NCBI RefSeq assembly: GCF_963678635.1
Contig: NC_087064.1
Location: forward strand, 4,066,411-4,130,410
Direction: 5' to 3'
Source: Symsagittifera roscoffensis
Lineage: Eukaryota > Xenacoelomorpha > Acoela > Convolutidae
Length of the DNA stretch: 64,000 nt
The notes below the pieces were generated by a model, which saw only the letters and a program-made list of their open reading frames with translations, was not told where the DNA came from and ran no database searches. Positions 20,859-34,400 of this stretch are shown here, one piece after another. Position 1 is the stretch's first letter. Every line of letters starts with the position of its first letter. A program made the translations under genes and the position numbers.

Positions 20859-23800
20859 TCAAATTGCTTTCGTGCCTGAGCTGGTAGTAGTGGACTGCGA
20901 TGAATTCAGAGTTATATGGTTCAGAGTTTCTTCCAGTTCCTTGATTCGACGTTGCAGTGCCTCCCGCTCATCCGGAGCAGCCTGGCAACTCGGTTGACTC
21001 TGGGCGCCGTTAGATCGGGACATTTCGAGACCTCTGGGAGGCAACACGGGCGGGATATTTTGGGCGGGGTTTTGACCTCCGGTCGTTTTATGGGGGGGAA
21101 CGGGACTTTCGTTTGCACTGTCTAGGCGCTTCATTTTTTCGAAGTCGCACGGGGGATATTGCTTCTCATCGTACAAATTGCTGACCGCGCCTTGTTTTGG
21201 GTTTCCGTTTGCGTGTGGGTTCGTGGGAATTTTTCCGGCGTTGCCTTGTCGGTTTAAGTATTGCGAGTTGAACTGGCGCAAATCTTCGCTCATGTCTGGC
21301 AGCTGGTTGCATCCGGTTGGATTCTTTGGATTGTTCTGATTTTGAATCATAAAGTGTCCATGAGATCCACTGGTCGAGGAAGACCTCTGATGCGCTGAAG
21401 TAGTGGTGGACTTAAGATGAGGTTGCGACTGTTGCGAACCACCGGATCCTCCGAGTTTACCGAAGTTCTCAGAGGGCAGTGTCAAAATGGGGATCTTGGA
21501 CACTGACTCGTTGTCACCTACGAAAAAAATATTTAACATCTCTGCTGGTGTTATCTGTATCATGAACTGCTCGTGCGCTGTATACTGCAGCGAACTGAGC
21601 TACTTAAATTGAACGCTGACTATGTTTTAACTGAATTGACTTCAAAGTTCAAGTTAGATCTCAAACAAGGTCATTTTTGTTGTCAGCCCAAGTTATTTGT
21701 TTGCTATTTATCCAACATTTGTTGTTCTTTCAGAGAAATCGATCAACGCAGTGATAATTATTGGTAGTTAATGGACAATAAATGGTTTCAAGAACTTTTG
21801 TGAGTTAAACAGAGTAACAAACCAACCGAAACACGACTCGTTGTCGTCAAAAGCAGTCGAGCTCGTTTCTAGTCGAGGTCGGCTCTTCCTGCGCACAGTG
21901 CCGTACTGTTGAACATTAGTCGCGTAAATGTCCATCTGATAGTCCAAAATATCAGAGATGGAATCAGCCTTGCCCTGCCCTCCTCCACTTGAGTGGCTGT
22001 GAATCGACAAGTTAGCCGAACTGTTCACAGGCGACGCTCCACGACTTCGTTGTGCTAACGAGTTATTCGTCGCTGAACTGCTCGAACTCTGTATACTGCA
22101 GCGAGCTGAGCTAGTCGTCGACTTTTCGCTCACGAGAGGCGATTCTCGCTTCGTGGCACTGTGATGACGCGACGCTGGATTCGGTTGTCCCAAGGGACTA
22201 CTGGTGGTCCACGGAGTCTTAACTGGAAATGAATCACTTGGTGTCTTCACGCCGACGTCCGAGTTCGACGCGGTCGATGAGCACTCGAAAGCTCCGCTGT
22301 CCCGGTAACACTTGTTGCCCTCGCCAGTTCCGACACTGGAAGATCCGTCGCCGATGCTGTGTCGTCGGCTCAGACCGGAGTCGCTATGCGCTCGGTCGGA
22401 GGAGCCTTGGAGTCGGCTGTCCACTCGCTGGTATCTGGACTCGCACCAATCTTTGAGCGACCGATCCACTCGCATCTAAAATTTAACATTTTATTAGACA
22501 ACTAAAGAAAATTCTTTGAAAAATGTTGGGAACTAAGATAACAGGAAACATTTAGACCTCGGATGACTTAATTCTGATGGCTGAGTTAATTTCTGATGGC
22601 AGTGCTATTGGATGCACTTATTCGATCGCCCAAGGCTAGTTCTAAATTATTGTGATCAATTGACAAATCAATTTCAACTTCTGCAAAAACTTCTTTTGTT
22701 TTAGAGGAAACAAAAAAATTACCTCAGTCTTTCGTATCTCCTCTGCTATGGCCATTCTCTCCTGAATGATCTTCTTGTCCATGCGCTGTATGGCCTCCGT
22801 CTTCTCCCCTCCCACTCTGTCCTTGAAGATCTTGTCCAGACTGTTCAGCTGGTGTCTCACCTGGCAGAAAAAAAATACTTATGCTCAGCTAGCAGAAAAA
22901 AACTACTGAGCAGAAAAAAACTAAATATGTGAGTTATGAATAAATTTACTTCAAATTCTACCAATACATTGAAAATTTACCGCTTCACAGAATGTAGCAC
23001 AGAACTTTTCCACCATAGTCTTAAAAACTACGAAAAAAGTTTTTTTTTTTCAAATTAGTGTTTTTTATGCGTGGTGTGATACAAGGAAAAACTAGAACTT
23101 AGGCATATTTGATAGTCATAGTAAGCAAATTGAAAAAACAATTTTTGCAGAAAAATTACAAGAAAAATCAAAAAAATGGTAAAAATTTTTTTTTTTCTAA
23201 TTTTCAAAAAAAAAATTTTTGAAATTTTTCAAATTTTTTTTCTGAAATGCTTTATCTTTTTGATACCTAATAAGGCGCTAAAAACTCCATAAACTAACTC
23301 TACTTATATAAAACTAAATTTTCAAGGCTTAAATTAAGCTATGTATGCCTGCTCACTCGCTTGAATTTTGAGAAAAATCTTAGAAAAAAATTTCGGGAAT
23401 TTTTTATGTGGTTTAGAATCACGACTGAAAGGGCATTAATATGATATATCACTCATCCCAGTCCGATGATTATTTGTGGTATCTGAATTTGAGTGGAAAA
23501 CCAAAAACGAAAAAAAAACTATAACACCAGAATACAAAGTTTCTTCCCATTTTCAATTGTCGGAACAAAAAAAGTATAAAAAAACACACCCGAATACTAA
23601 GTTCCTCCCCATTTTTCAAATGGTCGGAATAACAAATAGACATTTTTACCTTCGCTCTTTTTATTTTTTCCCTCTCTCACCTCACATAACGGAAAGCGTC
23701 ACAGAAGCATCATTTTTTTTTGGTGTAAATGATTATTCCGCATACATTTTTTTGTAACAATAAAGGGCTATGTGCACAAAAAATAATACCTTACAGGTAA

Positions 23801-26800
23801 AATCAGCAGGTGTGGGGGGAGGGAAGTAAAAGGAAAAAAAGCCTTACCTTCTTGTCAAGCTCGTCCATCTTCCTGTCTGTACTGCCCATAGAGTACTCCA
23901 TCTTCTCCAGAATGGCCAGTTTGAGATGTTCGACCTTGCGGGCAACCAGGTCCAATGTTTGTTCACACTGACAATGACACGCATTCGAGTAGGACCGGTC
24001 CTGCGAAACACCACTTGGAAAGTCAGAAATCAGAGCAAGGTCTGGATTAAAGTAATAATCTCATCGGATCTACTTAACAATTGCCCCCCCCCCCCCTTTT
24101 TAAGAAAGGGGGGGGGGGACAATTGTTAAGTAGATTAAAATAACGCATTTTTGACCAATCGGAATGCAGCAAAGTTCTAATTCTCAATAAAAAGCGGATT
24201 TACTGCTTATATTAATAGGGATGGCAATTCTTGGGTAGATACCAAACGGGGGCAATTGCTAAGTAGATCCGTCTCATCTATTGTATAAAAGGAGAGATTC
24301 GTCAGAAGGGTCCATATTTGCAAATGCGTCACAGCTGAGCCCTCGTACGAGGGAGGGGTGAGGGTGTTTCTTAACTAGATCCTAAAAGCGCATAATTTGG
24401 CGATGGCCATTCTAAAACTTTTTAACAGCTCGCAGAGTAACTTGAACAAATTTGGTCTGCCTTAAATCCATTTTTTTCCATGACGTCTTTTTTCAATTTG
24501 CGAAAATTTTGCATAATTTGGATTTACTCAACATTTACCCCCTTCACAGAAAGGGGGTACTAGTTATAAGTAGATTACATTATTCGAATTTTCGACAAAA
24601 TCAGAATGCAGCAAAATTAGAATTTTAAACAGAACGCTCTAGTGCTGTTTACTGCTTTTACTAATAGGGGGTGGCAATTCTTTAGTAGATTCCATGGTAA
24701 GGTGGGGGGGGGGGGGTGCAATTGTTAAAAAGATCCCATAATTTAAAGGATAAGAAATGTTCCACTTACCCTTTCATGTGTGCTGTCGGCAACTGACTCG
24801 AAGTGCTCACTGTCGTGCTTGCTGCCTCTCGGAAGTGCCGAACCCCCCGAGACACCCGCCGACTGCCTCCCTCGCGAGGAGTGCTTCACCTGTTGCGACA
24901 CGACACTATTCGTCGTGTTGTCGTCATTCACGCCTCGGGGAATATTTCCGGGTTTGGTGAGGAAATCTCCGTCGTATACCTTGTACGTGTGACCCCCTCC
25001 TGTCGGGGGAGCCCCGCTATTGACCCCTCCTCCCCTCTCACGTGACCGTCTCACTCCGTTTTTGTCAACTGTACTCAACGAAGACGCCGATAGACTGCGG
25101 CCTGAAATTATATCAGGTTACTTCTGCTGCCATCGATTAGACCATTTTATTAGAGATGTAACCGGGATCAATTTTACTGGAATTCCGGAATTTTTAACTG
25201 CCGGATTGAGGATTCGCGAACCAGATTCCGGAATTCGTTCATGATGCTGATGAGTATAGCTGCACAATGCATCTGTTTACGTTGGCTAGCTGTGTTTCAC
25301 TGTGCTGTGTGCAGCAACGTCATTTCCGTTAAGCGGAACAGAATGACTCCGGAGCTTTCGGAAAAACTGGTTTTGTTCCATGACAACATTCCATTTTTCA
25401 CTTTTGAACCAAAAACGTTTGAAAGTTAGTTTTTTGGTCGGAGATATAGTAAAATCGTTCACGAAATTCTGGAATTTTCCGGTATTTTTTAACCGGATTC
25501 CGGAATAAACTGTGAATTTTGCCGGAGAGCCGAATTTCGGTATTCTTTTTTCTACCTTTTCTCAAAGATACAATTATTACAAGCAACCCCAAGAATTCCA
25601 CTAAACCGCTATTATAAAACTTTCTCGATGCTATTTTGCAATATTAATGGCATGAAAAAACTGGGATCTAGAAAATACCTGAATATTAAAAATTCGAAAA
25701 AAAATTAAGCTCCACTTTTTAAACAGAGGCGAAGTGGAGCTTCGCACCACTTGCGACACCACACAAACATTTAAAAAAACATAAAAAGCCGAAAAAATGA
25801 AAAATAAAAAAAATAATGAAAAACTAGGTCACATAAAATTTTATATGTCTCGGTAGAAATTCATTCCACGAAAACATGCCAGACGTTTGAATTTTAAAAC
25901 AGCCACAACGGAGCAAAATCTACGAAAAAAAATAAAGCCGACAATCTTTGAGCAGGCATAAGTTGAGCCCAAAAAATGATTTAAAAAAAAGTTTCAAGTC
26001 CCACCTTAATCAATAATGGACGACACTTTCACTAGCAACTACAATGAAAGTTGTTTACAGCAAAAGAAAAATAAGTAATATGGTAACTAAGCCAACAATC
26101 TTTGAACCGAAAAAAAATGATTTTTTAAAATCTTTCAAGTCCCCACTGAAACTAGAATGAACAGCATTTGCACTTGCAACTACAATGAAAGTTGTTTACA
26201 GCAAAAAAATCAGCGATGTGGCAACTAAGCCGACAATCTTTGAGCGGACGCCAACTGAATCGAAAAAAGATTTTATGAATTTTTTTCAAATCTTTCATTT
26301 CCCCCCTGAAATTAGAATGAACAACACTTGCACTTGCAACTACACTTGCACTTGCAACTATAATTGTCTACAGCACAAGCAAAATCCGTTGTGACAATTT
26401 AGTCGACAAAACTTGATCAAGCAAATGAAAAAGCAACAATTCATTTTTCTCGGAAATTTTTTTTCAATTTCCTTGATACTAAAAATAAACAAGTTCTGGC
26501 CACGACTCGAACCCCAGAACCTTAGGGTACAAAAGCAACTGATTTATCTCCAGGCAAAGGGGAAGCAACCTGGAAGACGTAAGAGAAGAAATAAGAAAAT
26601 AAGTCAGCTGCATAGTCAGCAAGTGATTCAACTGATTTTGTTAAGCTAGGTGTTAACAAGAAAAAAATAAAATATTCCAGTTTGATAGCGCTTGCTAATC
26701 GCAAGCGTAAATATACTTCACAAGCAATAAGTTAGAGGTGCATTTGATGAGATCCAAAATGCAATTTACAAGGTGAGCTCTTGTTAGATAGCCATAGCGG

Positions 26801-29800
26801 CTCTTTTTCAGTCCCCCCCCCTTTCAAATTCAATTTTGAAAAGCTTATTTAACCTTGTCATAATGCAATGAAATTTGGCGTGGTGAACAAATCGACAACT
26901 GTGAACAGATTTGTTCTTCATACTTTACAGCGTTAAATCACGCATTTAGCCGTAATAACAGGTAAAACAAACATAAAACTTGGTATTTTGAAAGGGGGGA
27001 CTTGAAAAGAGCCGCCATAGCTTAGTTAACCTTAAATAATTAAACTTTGGGTGAGACATCTGGCTGGTTACTTAAGAAATTAAATAATTTAAAAAATAAC
27101 TGGACTCACCCATGCGTTTCGATCTGCGCTGGTGTGCGTGGGAGGATCGATCTTTGAGGTATTTCTTCATGCTTTTATGCTGGGCATGTTTCGAATAAGA
27201 AGACATTTTACTCTGCTGCTGCATTTGAATATTAGCGGGATCCTGCTGCCGATGGTGGTGGCGCATCCGGCGCTCGTTCTGCGACTCCTAAAACATACAG
27301 AAAGCAATCATAACAACGATAGCCGGATGTTTTGCAGGTAGCACAGAAGGTTCCGACCATATTTAAAAAAGCTACAAAATTCGAGGGTCTGACAGAAAAA
27401 AAAATTCGAAATCCAGACTATGATAGGAATTCAGATCTGAAGTTGAGGTGAAATGATTCAAAATAAAAACAAGCAACTGAACAATTTTTATATTGTAAGT
27501 TGATAATTTGTCCAATTAGGAAAACTTAACATGGTACCGCACTTTGTTTCTTATGTGTTTACAAGACTTGTGTTTAATTGCAAAATATATCCAAAATTAA
27601 ACTCCATATGTAAGGCGCTAGTTTGTAAGGTGATAGTAGATCTCAAGTTCTAAGGAGTTTAGCCTTCATAGTAAATCTTATGCTCATCTATAATTTCGAC
27701 AGCTATTTATCAAATTTAGCTGGGAAGAATATGAAATATTTCGTTGTAATATACTAAAAAAAAACTTGCCTTGAAACTCAAATGGTAACTATTTTTGCAA
27801 CTGACATATTTTCGAAATTCATATTTGTGCATTCCAGCTGATTATGCCAAAATAAATTTCTAAAAATGACGAAAACATCTACCTGTAAATCTATATTTGA
27901 ATCTATCGCCTATTTTAGCTCATTAAGCTAATCCGGCCTTGAAAAATCTGTCAAAATCACATTTATTAAGAACACTAAACTAATACTAACTTATTACTAG
28001 CGTGTCTGGACATCTAAAGTCATCTTGACACAGTTCTCAATGGGAGCAAGTTTCCCTTTTGTATTTTTTATTCACAGTAGTTTGTCTACTAATGTCGGCA
28101 TGATCAAATTCCTATCTTTGATCTTTTCGACGAAATCGACCGCCACGACGTTTAAATCAACAAAATCAGGTCGACCACTGAAACTTATTCACATGCAATA
28201 ATTAGCTCAAATCCAGGTGTAATTAAGCATATTTTAAGCCCCTTTGATCTTTTGCGGCAGGGATCTCAGGTAATTAAAAGATACCAAACCAACCAAGGGG
28301 GGTCGGCGTCAATATTTTCCAACCGCACAACGAAACCCAAATCCTTTTCCTTAAATTCAACTTTAACTTATGCTGGTATTTTTGATAAAAGCCTACCCGA
28401 AACTAATTATTACACTATAAAACCCAACACTTGCGGGCTTGTTTTAAAACATACAAATTAGATTTCAACTGTGATATGAGGGTTGTTGGAGGTCGATGTC
28501 ATAGATAGCAAGTTTGAGCAAACGGGTTCAAAGAAAAAGAGGCGGGGATTTTTGGGCAGACAGCTGGGGCTCTTTGGTTTCCTGTCCAAACAGAAAAATC
28601 GGCGACTTATTTGCTAGTTGCAATCTCTTAACGTGTATTAGACCAAGATTTGTTCTCAGTTCAAATAATTGTCAGCCCTTTGTAGTGTTAAATCGTACAA
28701 ACAGTTTCCCAATGAGAGCTACATAAGACCGCGACATCAAACCTACCACTAGTCTCTGACTAAACTGGGATCTCTTATAACTTATTATAACTGACTTAGT
28801 GATTCATTTATTTGCGATGCCATACAAACCATAAAAGCAAAGAGATCCATAGCCTAAGCCAAACAGGATTCCGAAATGGCATTCTAACTAAACCCTCACT
28901 TTCCAAGAAGGTAATCTTCGGGCAGTTTTCAATTACATTGATTATAAATAATGGTGTATTAGCACCTAGCAGAACCCAAAACAACCATTTGACTGTTAGA
29001 TCACAAATTAAAGCTCCGCAAATGTGTGGCTCAAACGCCAAAACGTCAAAAACAACATGTTCGAGCGCTTGTAGAATTAACACCGAATAACAAATGAGTT
29101 CTTGTTTTGGTTGTCAGAAATTTTGTTGATACTGCTTGTAATAAAATAGTTTATGAAAACAGTAGAAATTACATGTGATATTCGAAACACCGCGGGAACA
29201 TTATCAACAAACTCACTGGATTCGAAACCTGAAGAATCTGAATGGAAAGCTAAATTTTCGAAAAAAAAACTTTTCAAATTCTCTTCAAAGTTTCATCAAT
29301 CTTCACGAAAAAATAAATAAATTTGCACATTCTGTCAAAGAAACGAATGTCTAAAACCTGACTGTTGATTCATTCTTCGGTAAATTAAGGCAATGAAATC
29401 AACTTTTTGCGGAGTTCCCTGTTTTTGAAGGGTCCTTGATGTTTAAATCAAATTGAGTTCTCAAAAATGTCAAAGCTCGACTTACCAATTGACTCATTAA
29501 ACGCTATTTCAAATAGTTATTTTGGGTAAATTCAGGTAGCTTTTGACGGTCATAGACTAGGGAAAAATTATGCTTAGAAAACAATTTGAAATACACTTTA
29601 AAGTGTCGTTTTCGCTGTAAAAAGACTTCAAATTTTCTAAAATAAGATTAAGAACTAAATAACTGTCAAAAAAGATCACTTTGAAGCGTATTCAAAACTA
29701 TTTCAAAGCACATTTTTAGCAAACAATTGAATTTAAATTTAATCGATTTCTTCCTGACTTATTTAATTACTGGTTAAAAAGTTTACAGTTATCAATCATT

Positions 29801-31479
29801 TTGATGACAATTCAAAAGTCAAATTCTTCAATTTTCTCAACAAAATCTGATGAAAAGAAATGTTGAATTGCATCATAATAAACATTGACTGACGTCATCA
29901 TAATTGTTGACTTACGTCATAGTAGAGGTTTTCTAATGGGTAAATTCCATGCTGTGGGTGGCCATATTGACCTTGATTGTGGGAGGACGTCATGAATTGA
30001 CTACTCAACGAATCCCTGTGCTGTTCGTGTGTTCCTCGTCCGGAGTCCTTTGAGTTCTTCGAGGAGTTCTGACTTCCACACTCGCTCATAGGCATGTAGT
30101 TCGAGAACCCTGCCGACGATCCGGCACTGTTCGAGTTCTCATCTCTGTTGTTGTTGTTTATGCTTGAGTAATTGTGATTTTGCAGCTTCTTTGAAGCAAT
30201 GGGCGTGGCTTGGGGGGTGACCTCGGCAGACATTACGGGGTAGTTTTGAGCGGGGAGGAATGAGGCGGGCTGAGGGGGGACTGTAGCGGGCGGGCGCGAT
30301 GTCACCGGGTGAACACCGGAAGCGAGGGAGATATTTGGCGGTTCAAACTGAAAATAAGGAAACTGAAACATTTTTGAGCACTTTTCGGACGAGTAAAACT
30401 GTTCATAAAATCGCAAAAATTTTTTAGCAATATATTGAATATAAGCAAAACTAATATTTTTAAAGCTAATTTCATAAATTGTAATATTTTCTAGCTCAGA
30501 AAATCTAAAATAAGACTGAAAAACGAATTCATTCATACATACCTTTCAAAAAATTCTTTTGTTATGCATCAAAAAGTTCACGCAGTTTTGACATAATTTT
30601 GTCATCTGTCATTTCTGAATGACTTTTTATAACTCTTAAAGTCTATCAAAAATAAGTCTGTCTAATCCTTTCAAAAATTATTACAAGAAGCTATTTTTGA
30701 AAACCTTTACCGCACAAAAGTTCAAAAGAAAAATGTTTTCAAGCTCGGAGTGGATTATGAATTCTGTTTGCGTCTCAAGAAAAGACATAAAGTGCAAATT
30801 TTCCTCAGCTAATAAAACCATTGCTGACCATTTAACTAGTTCTTGTGATGGTTTTGTTTTTTACAGCTCAAAATACCAATTTTTACGTCAAAATTTGACT
30901 TTGTCCTACAATTTTTGACCTCATTGTCAAAAAATTTCGATATCGATACGCAAAAAGTACTTCAACGAAATTAAAAAAAAAAAAACGTTTTTTTTGTCTT
31001 GAAAAATCAGAAAAGAAAAAAATGCAAGAAAAAAAGTAAATGATTTTCGTTTTATTATAAAAAATAGACATTTTTTCAATAGTAACTCGAAAACTAACCT
31101 GATGACGAGATGGATCCGGTAAATCACCCGGAGTGAAAACGTCTGACGGGTTTAAATAAATCTGCTGGTCATTATTGCTACTAATTCCCCCATTACCGCT
31201 ACTACTACTACTGCTGTTCTGCTGCATTGATAGGTGAACTATAACTGGGTTTTTGGGGTCGGCTAATTGGGAATTGTTCTGTTTGGACTTCTGACTTGAG
31301 GAATTTCCGATTGAAGAAGTTCGAGACTTGATGAAGTTTTTCATGTTGAATCCGTTCGAGTTCGTAAACTGAGCGGGTGGAGTCGAATTTGGGTAGTTAA
31401 TATTTGTACTAACTGGGTTATAACTTGACACGCTGTTATTTGAATTGGCCGACGGGAAAACCCCTGTCCCGGTTGAACT
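20859..31479 (-). CDS. ANKRD6: ANKRD6/diversin (Diego-like) homologue, C-terminal exons (5' partial)
   Basis: Predicted exons, minus strand: 31479-31099, 30347-29916, 27287-27110, 25101-24770, 24000-23848, 22860-22723, 22475-21827 and 21517-20859. Together 2922 bases, 973 residues plus TGA. All use GT-AG and every phase joins in frame. The last donor (GGTTGG) is weak. The first four exons are Ser/Asn/Gln-rich linkers. From about residue 368 (YKVYDGDF) through a CHCQCE cysteine motif, the LDKIFKDRVGGEKTE coiled coil and SLKDWCESRYQRVDSRL, order and residues follow the C-terminal half of vertebrate ANKRD6 as I recall it (YTLY, GCxCEPL, LDKL..ERL, LKTWC). A last heptad-like helix (REALQRRIKELEETLNHITL) also fits. 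Diversin/Diego is a cytoplasmic scaffold linking Dishevelled and the CK1/Axin complex, favouring planar polarity over canonical Wnt. The N-terminal ankyrin repeats are absent from the window. The exon at 30347 could instead start at an alternative acceptor about 15 bases upstream. Confidence 0.8.
22990..23633 (+). repeat. TGTTCCGACC-family MITE, diverged copy in an ANKRD6 intron
   Basis: The left part (AGTTTTTTTTTTTCAAATTAGTG, GGTGTGAT) and right part (GATGATTATTTGTGGTATCT, CCCCATTTTTCAAATGGTCG) match the element at 46703-47271. The ends are degraded. Confidence 0.5.
24066..24270. mobile_element. hAT-like MITE, GGATCTACTTAAC family
   Basis: The ends are GGATCTACTTAACAATTGCC and GGCAATTGCTAAGTAGATCC. 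The 8-base flanks ATCTCATC (24058-24065) and GTCTCATC (24271-24278) differ at one position. It contains a second internal arm facing the left TIR, so C14 and G12 runs are opposed around 24084-24118. The interior CAATCGGAATGCAGCAAAG recurs in other copies. Confidence 0.8.
24520..24736. mobile_element. hAT-like MITE, GGATCTACTTAAC family, perfect 8-bp target duplication
   Basis: Runs from GGATTTACTCAACATTTACC to GCAATTGTTAAAAAGATCC. CATAATTT occurs immediately on both sides (24512-24519 and 24737-24744). The interior AATCAGAATGCAGCAAAATT identifies the family. It lies in the ANKRD6 intron only about 26 bases downstream of the donor at 24769. Confidence 0.9.
25935..26400 (+). repeat. Tandem repeat, three units of about 140-150 bases
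   Basis: Units start at AAGCCGACAATCTTTGAGC (about 25937), AAGCCAACAATCTTTGAACC (about 26090) and AAGCCGACAATCTTTGAGCG (about 26228). Each contains the GCAACTACAATGAAAGTTGT block or a decayed version, and a short ACTTGCAACTACACTTGC amplification is in the last. It lies in an ANKRD6 intron. Confidence 0.8.
26799..27013. mobile_element. hAT-like MITE, GGCTCTTTTCCAGT family, perfect 8-bp target duplication
   Basis: Starts GGCTCTTTTTCAGTCCCCCC and ends GGGGGGACTTGAAAAGAGCC. GCCATAGC flanks both sides (26791-26798 and 27014-27021). It shares TTTCAAATTCAATTTTGAAA and CATTTAGCCGTAATAACA with 12684-12902. Confidence 0.9.
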
Positions 31480-34400
31480 CTGTAACAGAAGAACGCTCAT
31501 TTAGCATAAAATCAACTTTTCCAAAACATAACCAGTATGAAAATCTCTGAGAAAAAATAAGTAAAAATAGACTTAAAGTCTCAATAGGCGAACTTTAAAG
31601 CAGACTTACATTAATAACAACATTTTTAAATAAGAAAGTAAAAAAATCAAATTATCCTTTTTTATCCGGACGATTTATTTTTTACAGCAAAACTGAACAG
31701 CGGAATTGTTTTCCTTTTGTTCTCAACTTGTATTAGGTAGATAAATAAAGATAGCCCCAGAAATAGTTAGTGGAAAAATCAATCCCGTCTTTGATGACTC
31801 AAAAAATGAATGCGCTGGAAAATCGAGGCAATTTTTCAGAAGATTGCAAAAAATTGCCTGAAAGCCTATCAGGCAAATTCAGATTTATGCTTAAAATTCA
31901 TATTTTTGCTGAGGATTTCATTAATGAGTGAAATACAATACTCTAATTACAATGGAAGCCAGTCCTATTCAACTAAGCGAAGGCGCCTCAATTGTATAAG
32001 ACAATTGAAATAAATTTTTGTAAGGATCTTAACTCCACTAGAAAAAACTCAGTTTTGAAGAAAAAAGTTCGAATAAATATGGAAGAACCTGGCTCACTTA
32101 TGCTTTGAATTGCACCTCATTTTTAAGTAATTTTTTCAATTTGATCTCAATAAATGGGAATTAGCCCATTTTTGTTAAGACTTCAAATAAATAACAGCAG
32201 CGTAAAACTATTTTTAACTTCAGCATCGAACGAAAAAATGCATATGAAACACATCCAGATTTAAACATCCGGATAGAATTTGTATGCACTCGGTTAATTT
32301 TTTCTCATTTCATTTACACAACTATTGTTAATTAACGAAAATAACACATAATTGGAAAGAAGTTATAGAAAAAGCCAGCAAAACAAAACTAAATTGATTT
32401 TCTTACCAGTAGCAAATTTTCCAGTGCGTGATCAAAATTATATTAGCAAATGATCCAAAAAATTTTCTTCCGGTAGATTTATCAAATCTCGAACTTTCTC
32501 AGCTCAATAAAATTTTCTAACTACTTAATTTTTTTTCTGAATTTACAATTTGAATAAAAAGTTTTACTTTGATTGATGAGGCTTTGCATATTTAGACAAT
32601 TAAGCAGGTATCACTTATGCGTCAAAATCAACAGAGTTATAAACATCAAAAAACAATAGAATTAATTTTTGAAGAGATCTGAAGCCGAAGTTGTAAAAAG
32701 AGCTTGCGAAGAGCCGTTTTAATAACAAGCTCTTCACCTGAGCTTTCTATCAATACAATTTTGAGCTCTAAAATGAATTAGTTGTATGAGTTTTCTCTCA
32801 AATACAACAGAGGTAATATTATCTATCAAAGCTTCAAAGCAAGCTCCGATATTTGCAAAAAAGTTGAAAGAGAATTTTTGTTTTCAGCACCGCCATTTCA
32901 AAACAGACAACCCACTTTTTTCTGCGTCGAGTTAATTCAGTTCCCGTTTTTTGAATCCATTATTATTATTTTTTAGCAAAATGCGAATAAGATTATTGTC
33001 TTCATTTATTTATATTATTCTGTTGCATTTACAAAATACAGTGGCTATTTATAATGTCACACCTGTTTTAAACGCGGCTTGATGAAATCACTTTTCTTTC
33101 AAGTGATGTAACAAATCAGATATTTTCTTTGATGTTACCTAACATTTCAGACAAGAGGTTAAAATTAAGTTTAGGGGATGAATATGTTATTCAGACCATG
33201 TAATGTGATCAGATTTTTATTAGTTTTCGTTCGACTTGGCTGCGATCGAGCTCAACTTTTGATGGTAACACAAAAGAATTCTTTTTGATAAGAAAAGAAA
33301 CTGATTCTCACGTGTCCAGGAATTAATTGAAGCCGAACGAACTTGTAATTTAATTTCAGCAGGTATTTTATAGAGGTTAAATTTTCCTAATCTAGGCAAC
33401 AAAGAAAACCTTTTTTCACAAATAGATCCAATGCATGTTATACTTGTTTTACATTTACTTATCATGGTTCCGAATGGAGGTTTGAAAATAGACATTTTAG
33501 ATGCTTTTTGTTTCCATTATTCTGAGATGTTTGAAAACGGACCATGAAATTTTCAAAGTTTTAATATATGTCATAAGTTGGTTGTTTAATTATTTATTTA
33601 ACTATAAGCCTGAAAACAATTTATTATGATTAATTTCAAAAGCAGGGCAAAATATTAGTATTCAGAAAAATTTTGCTTTTTAAACAATAATTTATGATAG
33701 ATTTATTTAAGCATTTTTGATAAATAACATTCTCTTGACCTCAAAATTATGAAAGATAATTCACCTACAGTCGTTCGTGATGGAGTTGTGTGTTTGAAAA
33801 CTGAAAATTTGGCTTGCTTCGGAAAATTAATTCGCTTCCAGTTTTCTATATACCTGTACGCTGGGATTGAATTCAGATCAGACATCAAATCATATAGAAT
33901 TGAAACACAGATAGAAATTTGCTGTGGCAAAGTGTACAGAATAAACTGACCACGCGAATTTTCATATCAAAATTTTAAAAAAAGATTGAGAAATTCTGAA
34001 ACTTTTAAAGAGTTTTCTTTATAATTTCCATATTCAGTTAGTTTTAAGATCACAGAGGAAACTGATTTAGTAAATGAGCCATGAAAACCAGTAAATAAAA
34101 AATCAAAATAATGAAAAATCTAGAATATTTAGAATGGAAATTAATTTTGAAATTTCCAGTCTAAAAATCATCAGTCTGAAAACCTTAAAATTATGGACAT
34201 GTTTAATCGCGACTAGAGGTGCTTCAAAATGATATATCATTCGGTTCATTCTGATGACCTATTGTGGTACCTGATTTTGCGTGGAAAATATAAAAAAACT
34301 AATGCACAATTGAAAACAAAGTTCCCTATTTTCAGTAGTCAGAAAAAAATCTTATCTTACCAATCTATGCATGCAGTGTATGAAAAAAATCTATAATAAC

